Assembly (NCBI GenBank): GCA_045105075.1
Contig: JBGCDD010000164.1
Span: 1-18,342, forward strand
Origin: JBGCDD01 sp045105075
GTDB taxonomy: Bacteria > Pseudomonadota > Alphaproteobacteria > Rhodobacterales > Rhodobacteraceae
Reading direction: 5' to 3'
Length of the DNA stretch: 18,342 nt
Within the stretch, counting starts at the first letter, position 1; every line of letters starts with the position of its first letter. The notes below the pieces were generated by a model that was given only the letters and a program-made list of their open reading frames with translations, was not told the origin of the DNA and ran no database searches. A program made the translations under genes and the position numbers. This document shows positions 7,380-14,317 of this stretch, piece by piece.

Positions 7380-7829
7380 TCAGGTCGCCGCGTATAGCGC
7401 ATCGGCGCGGCGCTCAAAAGCGCGCACAATGCGCTGCATGGCTTCGTAGAAAAACAACCCGGCGGCGGTTTGCAGCAGGATATTGCGGAACTCGAACTCG
7501 ACATAAAACGACACATCGCAGCCGGTGTCGGTGTCCACAAAGCTCCAGTTCGATTTCAGGTATTTGAACGGGCCGTCCAGATATTCGGTGTCGATCTTTT
7601 TGTCCTCGGGCCACAACGTCACCCGGCTGGAAAAGCGTTCGCGAAACACTTTGAAGCTGACCACCAAGTCCGCCTCCATGATCGTGGCGGCCCCCTCGGG
7701 ATAAGATTTGCGCACCCGTGCGGCCGCACACCAGGGCAAAAACGCCGGGTAATCGGCCACGTCCGCGACCAGATCGTACATTTGCTGCGCGCTGTAGGGA
7801 AGCGCGCGGGATTCTGAGTGGGTTTGCAT
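7380..7829 (-). CDS. RatA/Coq10-like START-domain protein (SRPBCC superfamily)
   Basis: A 149-residue single-domain protein of the polyketide cyclase/Coq10 START family. It begins with the typical SRALPYSAQQMYDLVADV segment, then DYPAFLPWCAAARV, and ends with a long amphipathic helix (FFYEAMQRIVRAFERRADAL). Family members include E. coli RatA, reported to block 70S assembly, and mitochondrial Coq10, which binds ubiquinone. In alphaproteobacteria a Coq10-like lipid-binding role seems at least as likely as a toxin role. No antitoxin-like RatB partner lies beside it; the downstream neighbour is an MmgE/PrpD gene one base away. The ribosome site is weak: an AAGGA lies about 15 bases upstream of the ATG. 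It is divergent from hpt. Confidence 0.87.
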   Translation of the reverse strand: MQTHSESRALPYSAQQMYDLVADVADYPAFLPWCAAARVRKSYPEGAATIMEADLVVSFKVFRERFSSRVTLWPEDKKIDTEYLDGPFKYLKSNWSFVDTDTGCDVSFYVEFEFRNILLQTAAGLFFYEAMQRIVRAFERRADALYAAT

Positions 7830-7850
7830 CGTGGGGTCGGCGTTTCCTTG

Positions 7851-7878
7851 GTGACAGTGCTGCGTGATGTCGTATGCT
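7851..7878 (+). promoter_or_regulatory. Candidate sigma-70 promoter of hpt
   Basis: GTGACA (7851-7856, five of six bases of the -35 consensus) and TATGCT (7873-7878, four of six of the -10 consensus) are separated by 16 bases. The start codon at 7904 follows 25 bases after the -10 box. An upstream in-frame ATG at 7874 falls inside this -10 box, which argues against its use as a start. Confidence 0.45.
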
Positions 7879-7903
7879 CGGGCTCAAAGATCAAGGGGGC
7901 AGC

Positions 7904-8449
7904 ATGTCCGAGCGTCCATATGTCATCGATCAAATGATCTCGGCCAAGTCGATTGCGGCGCGGATTGAAGGCCTTTGCGCCGAGATCACGGCCGAGTTTG
8001 GTGGCACCGACAAATTGATCGTTGTGGGCCTGTTGCGCGGCAGTTTTGTGTTTATTGCCGATCTCGTGCGCGAGCTTGATTTGCCCATTGAGGTCGATTT
8101 TCTGGAGGCATCATCTTATGGTGATACGATGGAAAGCAGCCGGGAAGTGCGCATTCTCAAGGACTTGCGCGGCGCAATTGAAGCGCGCGATGTGCTGGTG
8201 GTCGAAGACATCGTCGACACGGGTCACACGCTGAACCACGTCACGCGGCTGTTGGCGTCGCGCAATCCGGCGCGGTTGAAATCGATTGCCCTGCTCGACA
8301 AGCCCAGCCGGCGCGAGGTGGATTTCCGCGCAGATTGGACCGGTTTTGAGATTCCGGATGAATTTGTCGTCGGCTACGGTATTGATTTTGCGCAACGAAA
8401 CCGAAATTTGCCGTTTATCGGAAAGGTGCGCTTTGTGGATCAGGCCTGA
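7904..8449 (+). CDS. hpt: Hypoxanthine phosphoribosyltransferase
   Basis: A 181-residue purine salvage enzyme that makes IMP (and often GMP) from hypoxanthine or guanine and PRPP. The PRPP-binding signature VLVVEDIVDTGHT is at about 97-109, with the two adjacent acidic residues and the TGHT phosphate loop. GLLRGSFVFIADL (42-54) forms the first phosphate loop, and FLEASSYG the flexible flap. The start is the ATG at 7904, because an AGGGGG ribosome site lies five bases upstream; a frame extension to 7874 would start within the likely -10 box. The C-terminus (VVGYGIDFAQRNRNLPFIG) is typical. Cytoplasmic. Confidence 0.95.
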   Translation: MSERPYVIDQMISAKSIAARIEGLCAEITAEFGGTDKLIVVGLLRGSFVFIADLVRELDLPIEVDFLEASSYGDTMESSREVRILKDLRGAIEARDVLVVEDIVDTGHTLNHVTRLLASRNPARLKSIALLDKPSRREVDFRADWTGFEIPDEFVVGYGIDFAQRNRNLPFIGKVRFVDQA

Positions 8450-8452
8450 CAA

Positions 8453-8476
8453 ACAGGTGTGAAATTACGCGCCTGT
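8453..8476. other. Stem-loop between hpt and the cytochrome c' gene
   Basis: ACAGGTG (8453-8459) pairs with CGCCTGT (8470-8476), seven pairs including one G-U, around a 10-base loop. On the plus strand it is followed by an A-run rather than a T-run, so it is not a standard intrinsic terminator for hpt. It may still stabilise the hpt 3' end or separate the two transcripts. A -10-like TATGCT follows at 8512-8517 with no clear -35 box. Confidence 0.35.
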
Positions 8477-8544
8477 GAAAAAAAATTGGAATACATCTGT
8501 GTCGTGAAACGTATGCTAAAGAGGTCCAATCAGGAGGAAAGACA

Positions 8545-9021
8545 ATGAAACCAGTGATGTTTTATGCCGCAGCGGTTGCCGCTGTGATGGCAGTGGCGCC
8601 GATTGCGCAGGCGGGTGGTCATTCTGACACGCCCCAGCAGGCTGCCTCCAAGGCGCGCATTGCGCAGATGAAGCTCTATTCGTTCAACCTGGGATTGCTT
8701 GGCGGCATGGCCAAAGGCGCGGTGGATTATGACGCGGCGGCGGCCAAAGGGGCGGCCGAAAATTTGGCTGCACTGGCGTCGATGGATCAATCCCGGATGT
8801 GGCCGCAGGGCTCGGACAGTGACACGCTGAGCACCAGCCGCGCGCTGCCTGCGATCTGGATGCCCGGCAGCAAAGCGTTGGAAAAAGCCGCAACGATGGC
8901 CGAAACATCCGCCGCGCTGGCCGCTGTGGCGGGCGATGGCCTGGACCAGTTGCGCGGCGGGATCGGCCCGGTGGGTCAATCCTGTGGCGGCTGCCATGAT
9001 GATTATCGCAAGCCAAAGTGA
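8545..9021 (+). CDS. Cytochrome c' family protein
   Basis: A 158-residue periplasmic c-type cytochrome. A signal peptide occupies about residues 1-23 and ends in AQA. The mature part is an alanine-rich four-helix-bundle type sequence, with the single heme-binding motif CGGCH at 147-151 near the C-terminus, followed by DDYRKPK. That C-terminal placement and the C-x-x-C-H-x-x-Y-R pattern are characteristic of cytochrome c'. The family binds NO and CO at a five-coordinate heme and is linked to nitric oxide tolerance, though some relatives only carry electrons. A strong AGGAGG ribosome site (8532-8537) lies seven bases before the ATG. A diheme cytochrome c gene starts 11 bases after the stop, so the two are probably one transcript. 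Confidence 0.9.
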   Translation: MKPVMFYAAAVAAVMAVAPIAQAGGHSDTPQQAASKARIAQMKLYSFNLGLLGGMAKGAVDYDAAAAKGAAENLAALASMDQSRMWPQGSDSDTLSTSRALPAIWMPGSKALEKAATMAETSAALAAVAGDGLDQLRGGIGPVGQSCGGCHDDYRKPK

Positions 9022-9032
9022 CGTGAACTCCG

Positions 9033-9911
9033 GTGTCTAAGCTATTGCGATTCCTGTTTTTCATGGCCGTTTTGGCGGCGGTTGGCTTTTGGGCGTTAAC
9101 CCGGCCAGCCACCGTGGACACGGCCGCGTTTGATGCACTGACCGGAGCGCCCGAGGCCGGGGCTTTGGTGTTTCACGGCGCAGGATGCCGGGGCTGCCAC
9201 GTGGCCCCGGGCGATGACACCGAAGGACCCGCAGTGCTGGCCGGCGGCTACCAGATCGCCAGCCCCTATGGCACGTTCATCTCTCCCAACATTTCGCCCG
9301 GGCCCGAGGGTCTGGGCGGTTGGAGCGCTGCCGATCTGGGCGCTGCGCTGATCACCGGCACCTCGCCGATGGGAGCGCATTATTATCCGGCCCTGCCTTA
9401 CACAGCTTATACGCGCATGACGTTGCAGGATGTGGCCGATCTGTGGGCCTATATACAGACCTTGCCGGTGTCGGATGTGCCCAGCCAGCCGCACCAGATC
9501 GCTTTTCCCTATTCGATCCGACGGGGTTTGGGGTTGTGGAAGCTGGCCTACATGCCGCGCGACTGGGTGATGGTGAATGCGGGCACGCCGACCGTGCAGC
9601 GCGGGTGGTATCTGGTCGAGGCACTGGCCCATTGCGCCGAATGTCACACGCCGCGCGACCGCTTTGGCGGGTTGGACAAAACCCAATGGCTGCGCGGCGC
9701 GCCCAATCCGTCTGGCAAAGGGCGTATCCCCTCGATCCATCCCGATGATCTGACGTGGAGCGCGGCTGACATTGCTTACTATCTGGAAACCGGGTTCACG
9801 CCTGATTTTGACAGTGCCGGGGGGGCGATGACCGATGTGGTGCGCAACATGGCGCGCTTGCCCGCCAGTGACCGCGACGCCATTGCCGCCTATCTGAAAG
9901 CGTTGCCTTGA
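9033..9911 (+). CDS. Diheme cytochrome c, similar to membrane-anchored dehydrogenase cytochrome subunits
   Basis: A 292-residue protein with an N-terminal membrane anchor or signal (about residues 5-22) and two cytochrome c domains. Heme motifs are CRGCH (52-56) and CAECH (201-205). Likely methionine ligands are M113 in SPMGAHYYP and M266 in GGAMTD. The segment ISPNISPGPEGLGGWS followed by PALPYTAYTRMT resembles the cytochrome subunits of alcohol, gluconate and sugar dehydrogenases, which usually carry three hemes; here only two are present. The start is GTG at 9033, which supplies the basic N-terminus; it has no good ribosome site, so translation may be coupled to the cytochrome c' gene just upstream. 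No dehydrogenase gene is adjacent, so its electron donor is unknown. Confidence 0.87.
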   Translation: MSKLLRFLFFMAVLAAVGFWALTRPATVDTAAFDALTGAPEAGALVFHGAGCRGCHVAPGDDTEGPAVLAGGYQIASPYGTFISPNISPGPEGLGGWSAADLGAALITGTSPMGAHYYPALPYTAYTRMTLQDVADLWAYIQTLPVSDVPSQPHQIAFPYSIRRGLGLWKLAYMPRDWVMVNAGTPTVQRGWYLVEALAHCAECHTPRDRFGGLDKTQWLRGAPNPSGKGRIPSIHPDDLTWSAADIAYYLETGFTPDFDSAGGAMTDVVRNMARLPASDRDAIAAYLKALP

Positions 9912-9917
9912 ACGGGT

Positions 9918-11213
9918 TTACGGGCGTTGCACCCGGTCCGCGCTGACCTGATCACGGATATGCGCAGGCAGATTGGTCCAGACAAACTGATACAAAGCGG
10001 CGTTGCGCGGCAGATCCTTGCCGGTGTACTGGCTGTTCAGCCCCAGCGTATTGCCCAAAAGCAAGCCCTGGGTGCTGAACACTGCATGCAACAGGCCCAG
10101 GCCGTCTTCGGGCAACGGGGTCAGCGGCGCGCCGGTGAAATCAACCATCTTCAGCCGACCGTCGCCATATTCGTTCGGGGCCATCAACGCAGTGCCATCG
10201 CGGCCAAACACAAAGAAGCCAGTTTCGCGCAGAGACACCGGCAAGTTGGCCACCATTTGCCCGTTTGTGTCGATCACCATGCCGCCGCGTTCGCTGTTCA
10301 ACAGCAGCCGGGGCGCACCGGTATTGGTTGACGCAAACGGGCCAACCTGAAACGGGGCAAGCGAGGACAGATCGATCAGCGGGGTGAAACTGCCATCACC
10401 GCCAAGCCGATAAAGCAGATTGCGCTGGGGTGGGCAAAGACCGGGAGAGCCGGTTTCAGCCACCAATATATCGCTGCCGGTGCCGCCTTCGATCACCTGA
10501 AACCGGCACCCGCGCGCGCCCGGCGCATGGGTGGCAAGGCGCGCGCCGGTTGCGGGATCCCACAGATCAAGCTGGTTGGGCTTGGTGTTCCGGGTCACCA
10601 AACGGCTGCCATCGGGTGAAAACGCGGTGTGGATATACCGTGCGCTTGGCGGATAAGCGGCGATCCGGCGCAAAAGCCCGCCGGTTTGCGGGTCAAAGAT
10701 CAGGACTTCGCCGGTGGTTGACGCGGCTTGCACCAGAAACCGGCCATCGGCGCTGAACACGGGGGCTGCTGCGTCATAGGTGTCGTTTGCCCCCGCACTT
10801 AGCGGCATCAGCGTGGCGATCAGCGCATTTGTACGGGTGTCCCAGAGTTTGAGCGGCTCGCCTGGTTCGCTTGGCACACTGCCCCGGGTCGAGATCGTGG
10901 CGATGCGGTGCCCCGACGGGCTGATGGCGGCTTTGACCAGCCCTTGGATTGGCACCCGGATCGAGCGTGACACCATCGCATGCAGCAACGCCCGGTAACC
11001 GTCTTCGTAGGTTTTCATGTCGCCGTCGCGGGGCGCCTCAGGCAACGCTTGCAGCGCATAGATCAATGCGTTGGCGCGGTCCCCCCTGAGCAGCGCCTCT
11101 TCAGATTGGCGCGCAAAGTCCTTGGACATCAGGACGGCCATCCGCTCGGCCTGGGATTGGGCAACTGCGGCGCTGCCCAGCAGCAGCCACAGGAAAAGCG
11201 CGCGCAACACCAT
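9918..11213 (-). CDS. Periplasmic WD40-like beta-propeller protein of unknown function
   Basis: A 431-residue protein with a signal peptide (about 1-18, ending AVA before QSQ). A helical segment follows (about 20-60: MSKDFARQSEEALLRGDRAN and on) that resembles a short repeat helix pair. From about residue 85 on there are WD40-like blades, recognisable by ISPSGHRIAT...LKLWDTRTN, FSADGRFLVQ...VLIFDPQTG and FSPDGSRLVT...LDLWDPATG. Later blades are more degenerate. Beta-propellers of this kind are usually binding scaffolds; no catalytic residues are evident. It ends six bases from the convergent diheme cytochrome gene. It may be co-transcribed with lipA just upstream (38-base gap holding a hairpin). 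A GGAGA ribosome site lies eight bases before the ATG. The specific function is unknown. Confidence 0.78.
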   Translation of the reverse strand: MVLRALFLWLLLGSAAVAQSQAERMAVLMSKDFARQSEEALLRGDRANALIYALQALPEAPRDGDMKTYEDGYRALLHAMVSRSIRVPIQGLVKAAISPSGHRIATISTRGSVPSEPGEPLKLWDTRTNALIATLMPLSAGANDTYDAAAPVFSADGRFLVQAASTTGEVLIFDPQTGGLLRRIAAYPPSARYIHTAFSPDGSRLVTRNTKPNQLDLWDPATGARLATHAPGARGCRFQVIEGGTGSDILVAETGSPGLCPPQRNLLYRLGGDGSFTPLIDLSSLAPFQVGPFASTNTGAPRLLLNSERGGMVIDTNGQMVANLPVSLRETGFFVFGRDGTALMAPNEYGDGRLKMVDFTGAPLTPLPEDGLGLLHAVFSTQGLLLGNTLGLNSQYTGKDLPRNAALYQFVWTNLPAHIRDQVSADRVQRP

Positions 11214-11224
11214 AGTATCTGTCT

Positions 11225-11245
11225 CCGATCAGGGTCTTTGATCGG
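11225..11245. other. Perfect 7-bp hairpin between lipA and the WD40 gene
   Basis: CCGATCA (11225-11231) and TGATCGG (11239-11245) form a perfect stem with a 7-base loop. It lies between the lipA stop and the WD40 gene's ribosome site, which partly abuts the stem. No T-run follows on either strand, so it is more likely an RNA-stability or attenuation element, or an operator, than an intrinsic terminator. Confidence 0.45.
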
Positions 11246-11251
11246 TAGAGT

Positions 11252-12205
11252 TCAGGATTTGGCGATCTGTTTCAAGCGGGCATCGCGCAGGCGGGCAAAA
11301 TCGTCGCCCGCATGATAGCTGGAGCGGGTTAGTGGCGTCGCCGAAACCATCAAAAAGCCTTTGCCATAGGCGGCTTTTTCATAGGTGGCGAATTCTTCGG
11401 GCGTCACAAAGCGGTCCACCCGGTGATGTTTTGGCGTGGGCTGCAGGTACTGCCCGATGGTCAGGAAATCGATATCGGCGGCGCGCATGTCATCCATCAC
11501 CTGTTTCACCGCTTGCGCATCTTCGCCGAGGCCAACCATGATGCCGGATTTGGTGAACATGGTCGGGTCCAGTTCCTTGACCCGTTGCAGCAACCGCAGG
11601 GAATGGAAATAACGCGCGCCGGGGCGCACTTCGGGGTAAAGGCCAGGCACGGTTTCCAGATTGTGGTTGAACACGTCCGGGCGCGCTTGGACCACGGCCT
11701 CGAGCACTTCGGGGGCACATTTGATGAAGTCTGGCGTGAGGATTTCGATGGTGGTTGTGGGCGAGCGGTGGCGGATGGCGCGGATGGTCTGAGCAAAGTG
11801 GTCGGCGCCGCCGTCGGTCAGGTCATCGCGGTCCACAGATGTGATCACCACATGGTTCAGCCCCAGCTTTTCAACCGCATGGGCGACGCGGCCGGGTTCA
11901 AACGCATCCAGCGCTTCGGGCGGCTTGCCGGTTGCGATGTTGCAAAAGGTGCAGGCGCGCGTGCAGACATCGCCCATGATCATCATGGTGGCGTGGCCTT
12001 GGCTCCAGCATTCGCCGACATTGGGGCAGCCGGCTTCTTCGCACACGGTCACCAGTTTGTTGGCGCGCATGATGTCGCGGGTTTGGGTATAGCCTTTGCC
12101 GCCGGGCGCTTTCACACGGATCCAGGACGGTTTCTTCGGCTGAGCGTTGTCGGGCCGGTGCGCTTTTTCGGGGTGGCGTTGCTCGGGTATTTTCAAATCG
12201 CGCAC
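11252..12205 (-). CDS. lipA: Lipoyl synthase
   Basis: A 317-residue radical SAM enzyme that inserts two sulfurs into octanoylated carrier domains to make the lipoyl cofactor. It has both iron-sulfur motifs: the auxiliary cluster cysteines C55, C60 and C66 (CEEAGCPNVGEC), and the radical SAM cluster C81, C85 and C88 (CTRACTFC). The C-terminal RSSYHAG motif, whose serine contacts the auxiliary cluster, is present. The start chosen is GTG at 12205-12203 (reading MRDLKIPEQRHPEKAHRP), because related proteins begin there and a GAGG element precedes it. The frame extends 13 codons further to a GTG at 12244 without a ribosome site. An alternative of that longer start cannot be excluded. Confidence 0.95.
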   Translation of the reverse strand: MRDLKIPEQRHPEKAHRPDNAQPKKPSWIRVKAPGGKGYTQTRDIMRANKLVTVCEEAGCPNVGECWSQGHATMMIMGDVCTRACTFCNIATGKPPEALDAFEPGRVAHAVEKLGLNHVVITSVDRDDLTDGGADHFAQTIRAIRHRSPTTTIEILTPDFIKCAPEVLEAVVQARPDVFNHNLETVPGLYPEVRPGARYFHSLRLLQRVKELDPTMFTKSGIMVGLGEDAQAVKQVMDDMRAADIDFLTIGQYLQPTPKHHRVDRFVTPEEFATYEKAAYGKGFLMVSATPLTRSSYHAGDDFARLRDARLKQIAKS

Positions 12206-12270
12206 GGGGGGCCTCGCTTCTTTGCTTGCCCCGGGGTTTAGCACAGCCGGGCCTAAATAACATCACCTGT

Positions 12271-12291
12271 GACGCATAGCCGCCATGCGCC
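12271..12291. other. Stem-loop upstream of lipA
   Basis: GACGCAT (12271-12277) and ATGCGCC (12285-12291) pair over seven positions, one of them a wobble, with a 7-base loop. It lies in the 119-base gap between the radical SAM gene (upstream on the minus strand) and lipA. No T-run follows it on the minus strand, so it is not an obvious terminator. A TTGACA hexamer on the minus strand (12313-12308) is an exact -35 consensus, but no matching -10 box lies at the right distance. Nothing else is recognisable in this gap. Confidence 0.3.
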
Positions 12292-12324
12292 TTTTACCTT
12301 GGTTTTTTGTCAAATCGTTCCGGT

Positions 12325-13404
12325 TCAGAACAGGCTGAGCTGATCGCCCGGTTGCGGCGGGATCTGAAACTGGGTGCAATCCAAAGGCGGTGCGGATTCT
12401 TGCAGATCCAGACGTTTGATCGCCGCTTTGAAGCGTTTGGCGATCATTTCGGCAAAGACCCCCTCGCCGCGCATCCGGTGGCCCCAGCGCGGGTCATAAT
12501 CGCGCCCACCATGCATTTCGCGCAGGCGCGCCATCACTTTGGCGGCGCGGCCCGGCGCGTGTTCGCCCAGCCAGTCCTGCCACAGTTGCGAAACCTCGCG
12601 CGGCAGGCGCAGCATGATCCAACTGGCGGTGCTGGCGCCCGCATCGCGCCCGGCTTCCAGCAGGTTTTCCAACTCGTGATCGGTCAACCCCGGCACCAGC
12701 GGCGAGGTCATCACGCGCACTGGGATGCCCGCGTCAGACAGGCGGCGGATCATCGCAAGGCGGCGTTTGGGCGACGGGGCGCGCGGCTCCATCCGCCGCG
12801 ACAAGTCGGGATCCAGCGTGGTCAGCGACACCCCAACGCGGGCCAGATTGCGCGCGCCCATCGGCGCCAGAACATCAATGTCACGCTCGATCAGGGTGCC
12901 TTTGGTGACGATGGCGACGGGATGGTTGAAACGGTCCAGCACGTTCAAACAGGCGCGGGTGATTTCGCGGTCCCGTTCGATCGGTTGGTAAGGGTCGGTG
13001 TTGGTGCCAATCGCGATCGGCGCCACCTTGTAGCGCGGCGATGACAGTTCGCGCGCCAAAACATCGGGCGCATTGGGGCGCGCGATCAGGCGGGTTTCGA
13101 AATCGAGCCCCGGCGACAGGCCAAGATAAGCGTGGCTGGGACGGGCAAAACAGTAGATGCAGCCATGTTCACAGCCCCGGTAGGGATTGATCGCGCGGTC
13201 AAACGGCAGATCCGGCGAGCGGTTGTAGCTGATGATACTGCGCGCCACCTCGTCGCTGGTCTGGGTGACAAAGGCGGGGCGGTCTTCGGGCATGTCCCAG
13301 CCATCGTTTTCTTCGGTGCGCGGTGCATCAAAGCGGCCCGGCGTGTTGGTCAGCGCGCCGCGCGCTTTGCGGCGGGTGGCATCGATGGGCAGGCTTTCTG
13401 ACAT
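12325..13404 (-). CDS. PA0069-family radical SAM protein (SplB-like)
   Basis: A 359-residue radical SAM protein. The cluster motif is CEHGCIYC (C78, C82, C85) in NPYRGCEHGCIYCFARPSH, followed by LGLSPGLDFETRL. This is the pattern of the PA0069 family, related to spore photoproduct lyase but found in non-sporulating bacteria; its reaction is not established to my knowledge. The SAM-binding part covers roughly residues 70-290, and the C-terminus ends QPGDQLSLF. The start is the ATG at 13404. It stands alone on the minus strand, divergent from the corrinoid protein gene across 204 bases. Another radical SAM gene, lipA, follows after 119 bases, but there is no functional reason to link them. Confidence 0.88.
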   Translation of the reverse strand: MSESLPIDATRRKARGALTNTPGRFDAPRTEENDGWDMPEDRPAFVTQTSDEVARSIISYNRSPDLPFDRAINPYRGCEHGCIYCFARPSHAYLGLSPGLDFETRLIARPNAPDVLARELSSPRYKVAPIAIGTNTDPYQPIERDREITRACLNVLDRFNHPVAIVTKGTLIERDIDVLAPMGARNLARVGVSLTTLDPDLSRRMEPRAPSPKRRLAMIRRLSDAGIPVRVMTSPLVPGLTDHELENLLEAGRDAGASTASWIMLRLPREVSQLWQDWLGEHAPGRAAKVMARLREMHGGRDYDPRWGHRMRGEGVFAEMIAKRFKAAIKRLDLQESAPPLDCTQFQIPPQPGDQLSLF

Positions 13405-13608
13405 AGGTCGAAACTAGAACAAAATAGGAACACATGCAAGCGACGCATCATGATTGTGCGCAACCTTCATCACAAAAAAACCACGTTAGGGTGTATAGGT
13501 CGGTGCAGGCTATATCGATGTCGTAATTGTCGCAGTCCCAGCGGCACCAGATGAGCAGATTGACACAGACTCTCCCGGGCCCTGCCCGGCCCAGCTTAGG
13601 AACAGCCC
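13405..13608. promoter_or_regulatory. Divergent intergenic region and 5' leader of the corrinoid protein gene
   Basis: These 204 bases separate the radical SAM gene (minus) from the corrinoid protein gene (plus). They contain an 8-base palindrome ATCATGAT (13447-13454) and an A7 run near 13474. A GC-rich hairpin lies just before the start: CCGGGC (13575-13580), a 3-base loop, then GCCCGG (13584-13589). The ribosome site AGGAA (13598-13602) lies six bases before the ATG, nine bases downstream of the stem. I could not recognise a cobalamin box, SAM-II or SAH riboswitch core by eye, nor a confident promoter. Confidence 0.4.
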
Positions 13609-14310
13609 ATGTCGGAAGAAGACGAAATCATCCTGTCAGAACTGGACGATGAAGAGCTTGTCCAACAGATGTTTGACGACCTTTATGACGGCCTGAAAGA
13701 AGAGATCGAAGAAGGTGTGAACATCCTGTTGGGGCGCGGTTGGATCCCCTACGATGTGCTGACCAAAGCGCTGGTGGGCGGGATGACCATTGTGGGCGCG
13801 GATTTCCGCGACGGTATTCTGTTTGTGCCCGAAGTTCTGTTGGCGGCCAACGCGATGAAGGGCGGCATGGCGATTTTGAAGCCTTTGCTGGCCGAAACCG
13901 GCGCGCCGCGTGTGGGCAAAATGGTGATTGGCACGGTCAAGGGCGACATCCACGACATCGGCAAGAACCTTGTGTCGATGATGATGGAGGGCGCGGGATT
14001 TGAAGTGGTCGATCTGGGCATCAACAACCCGGTTGAAAACTATCTTGAGGCGTTGGAAACCGAAGAGCCTGATATTCTGGGCATGTCGGCGCTTTTGACC
14101 ACCACAATGCCTTACATGAAGGTGGTGATCGACACGCTGATCGAACAGGGCAAGCGCGATGATTACATCGTTCTGGTCGGTGGAGCGCCTTTGAACGAGG
14201 AATTTGGCAAGGCGATTGGTGCGGATGCCTATTGCCGGGATGCGGCTGTGGCCGTGGAAACCGCCAAGGAATTTGTCGGACGCAAGCACAACCAGATGGC
14301 CGCCAGCTAG
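13609..14310 (+). CDS. B12-binding corrinoid protein (MtbC / MetH-B12-module type)
   Basis: A 233-residue stand-alone cobalamin carrier. Residues about 15-95 form the helical cap domain (EEGVNILLGRGWIPYDVLTK, then VGADFRDGILFVPEVL and the ANAMKGGM helix). Residues about 103-228 form the Rossmann B12 domain: H115 in GDIHDIGKN is the lower cobalt ligand, GMSALLTTTM (near 165) lines the nucleotide tail, and VGGAPL is the third motif. Such proteins shuttle methyl groups between a substrate methyltransferase and a methyl acceptor. No methyltransferase, folate-binding or corrinoid-reactivating gene lies in the window. In roseobacters a split methionine synthase with a separate B12 module has been reported, so this is a good candidate for that part. 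Methylamine or betaine demethylation is the alternative. A DUF1638 gene follows after 7 bases. Confidence 0.93.
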   Translation: MSEEDEIILSELDDEELVQQMFDDLYDGLKEEIEEGVNILLGRGWIPYDVLTKALVGGMTIVGADFRDGILFVPEVLLAANAMKGGMAILKPLLAETGAPRVGKMVIGTVKGDIHDIGKNLVSMMMEGAGFEVVDLGINNPVENYLEALETEEPDILGMSALLTTTMPYMKVVIDTLIEQGKRDDYIVLVGGAPLNEEFGKAIGADAYCRDAAVAVETAKEFVGRKHNQMAAS

Positions 14311-14317
14311 GCCCGCT

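Noticed and set aside
7379..7540. N-terminal extension of the MmgE/PrpD gene
   Set aside because: The extra 54 codons overlap the RatA-like gene in another frame and are Ser/Cys/Pro-rich. The ATG at 7378 gives the normal family N-terminus.
7380..7829. RatA-type toxin-antitoxin module
   Set aside because: The protein family fits, but no RatB-like or other small antitoxin gene is adjacent; the neighbour is an MmgE/PrpD enzyme, so a toxin-antitoxin call is not supported.
7874..7903. Upstream ATG for hpt
   Set aside because: It falls in the likely -10 box and has no ribosome site, while the ATG at 7904 has AGGGGG five bases upstream.
13500..13608. Cobalamin, SAM-II or SAH riboswitch before the corrinoid protein gene
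   Set aside because: I looked for the conserved B12-box and the known SAM/SAH core segments and could not find them; only a simple GC hairpin is visible.
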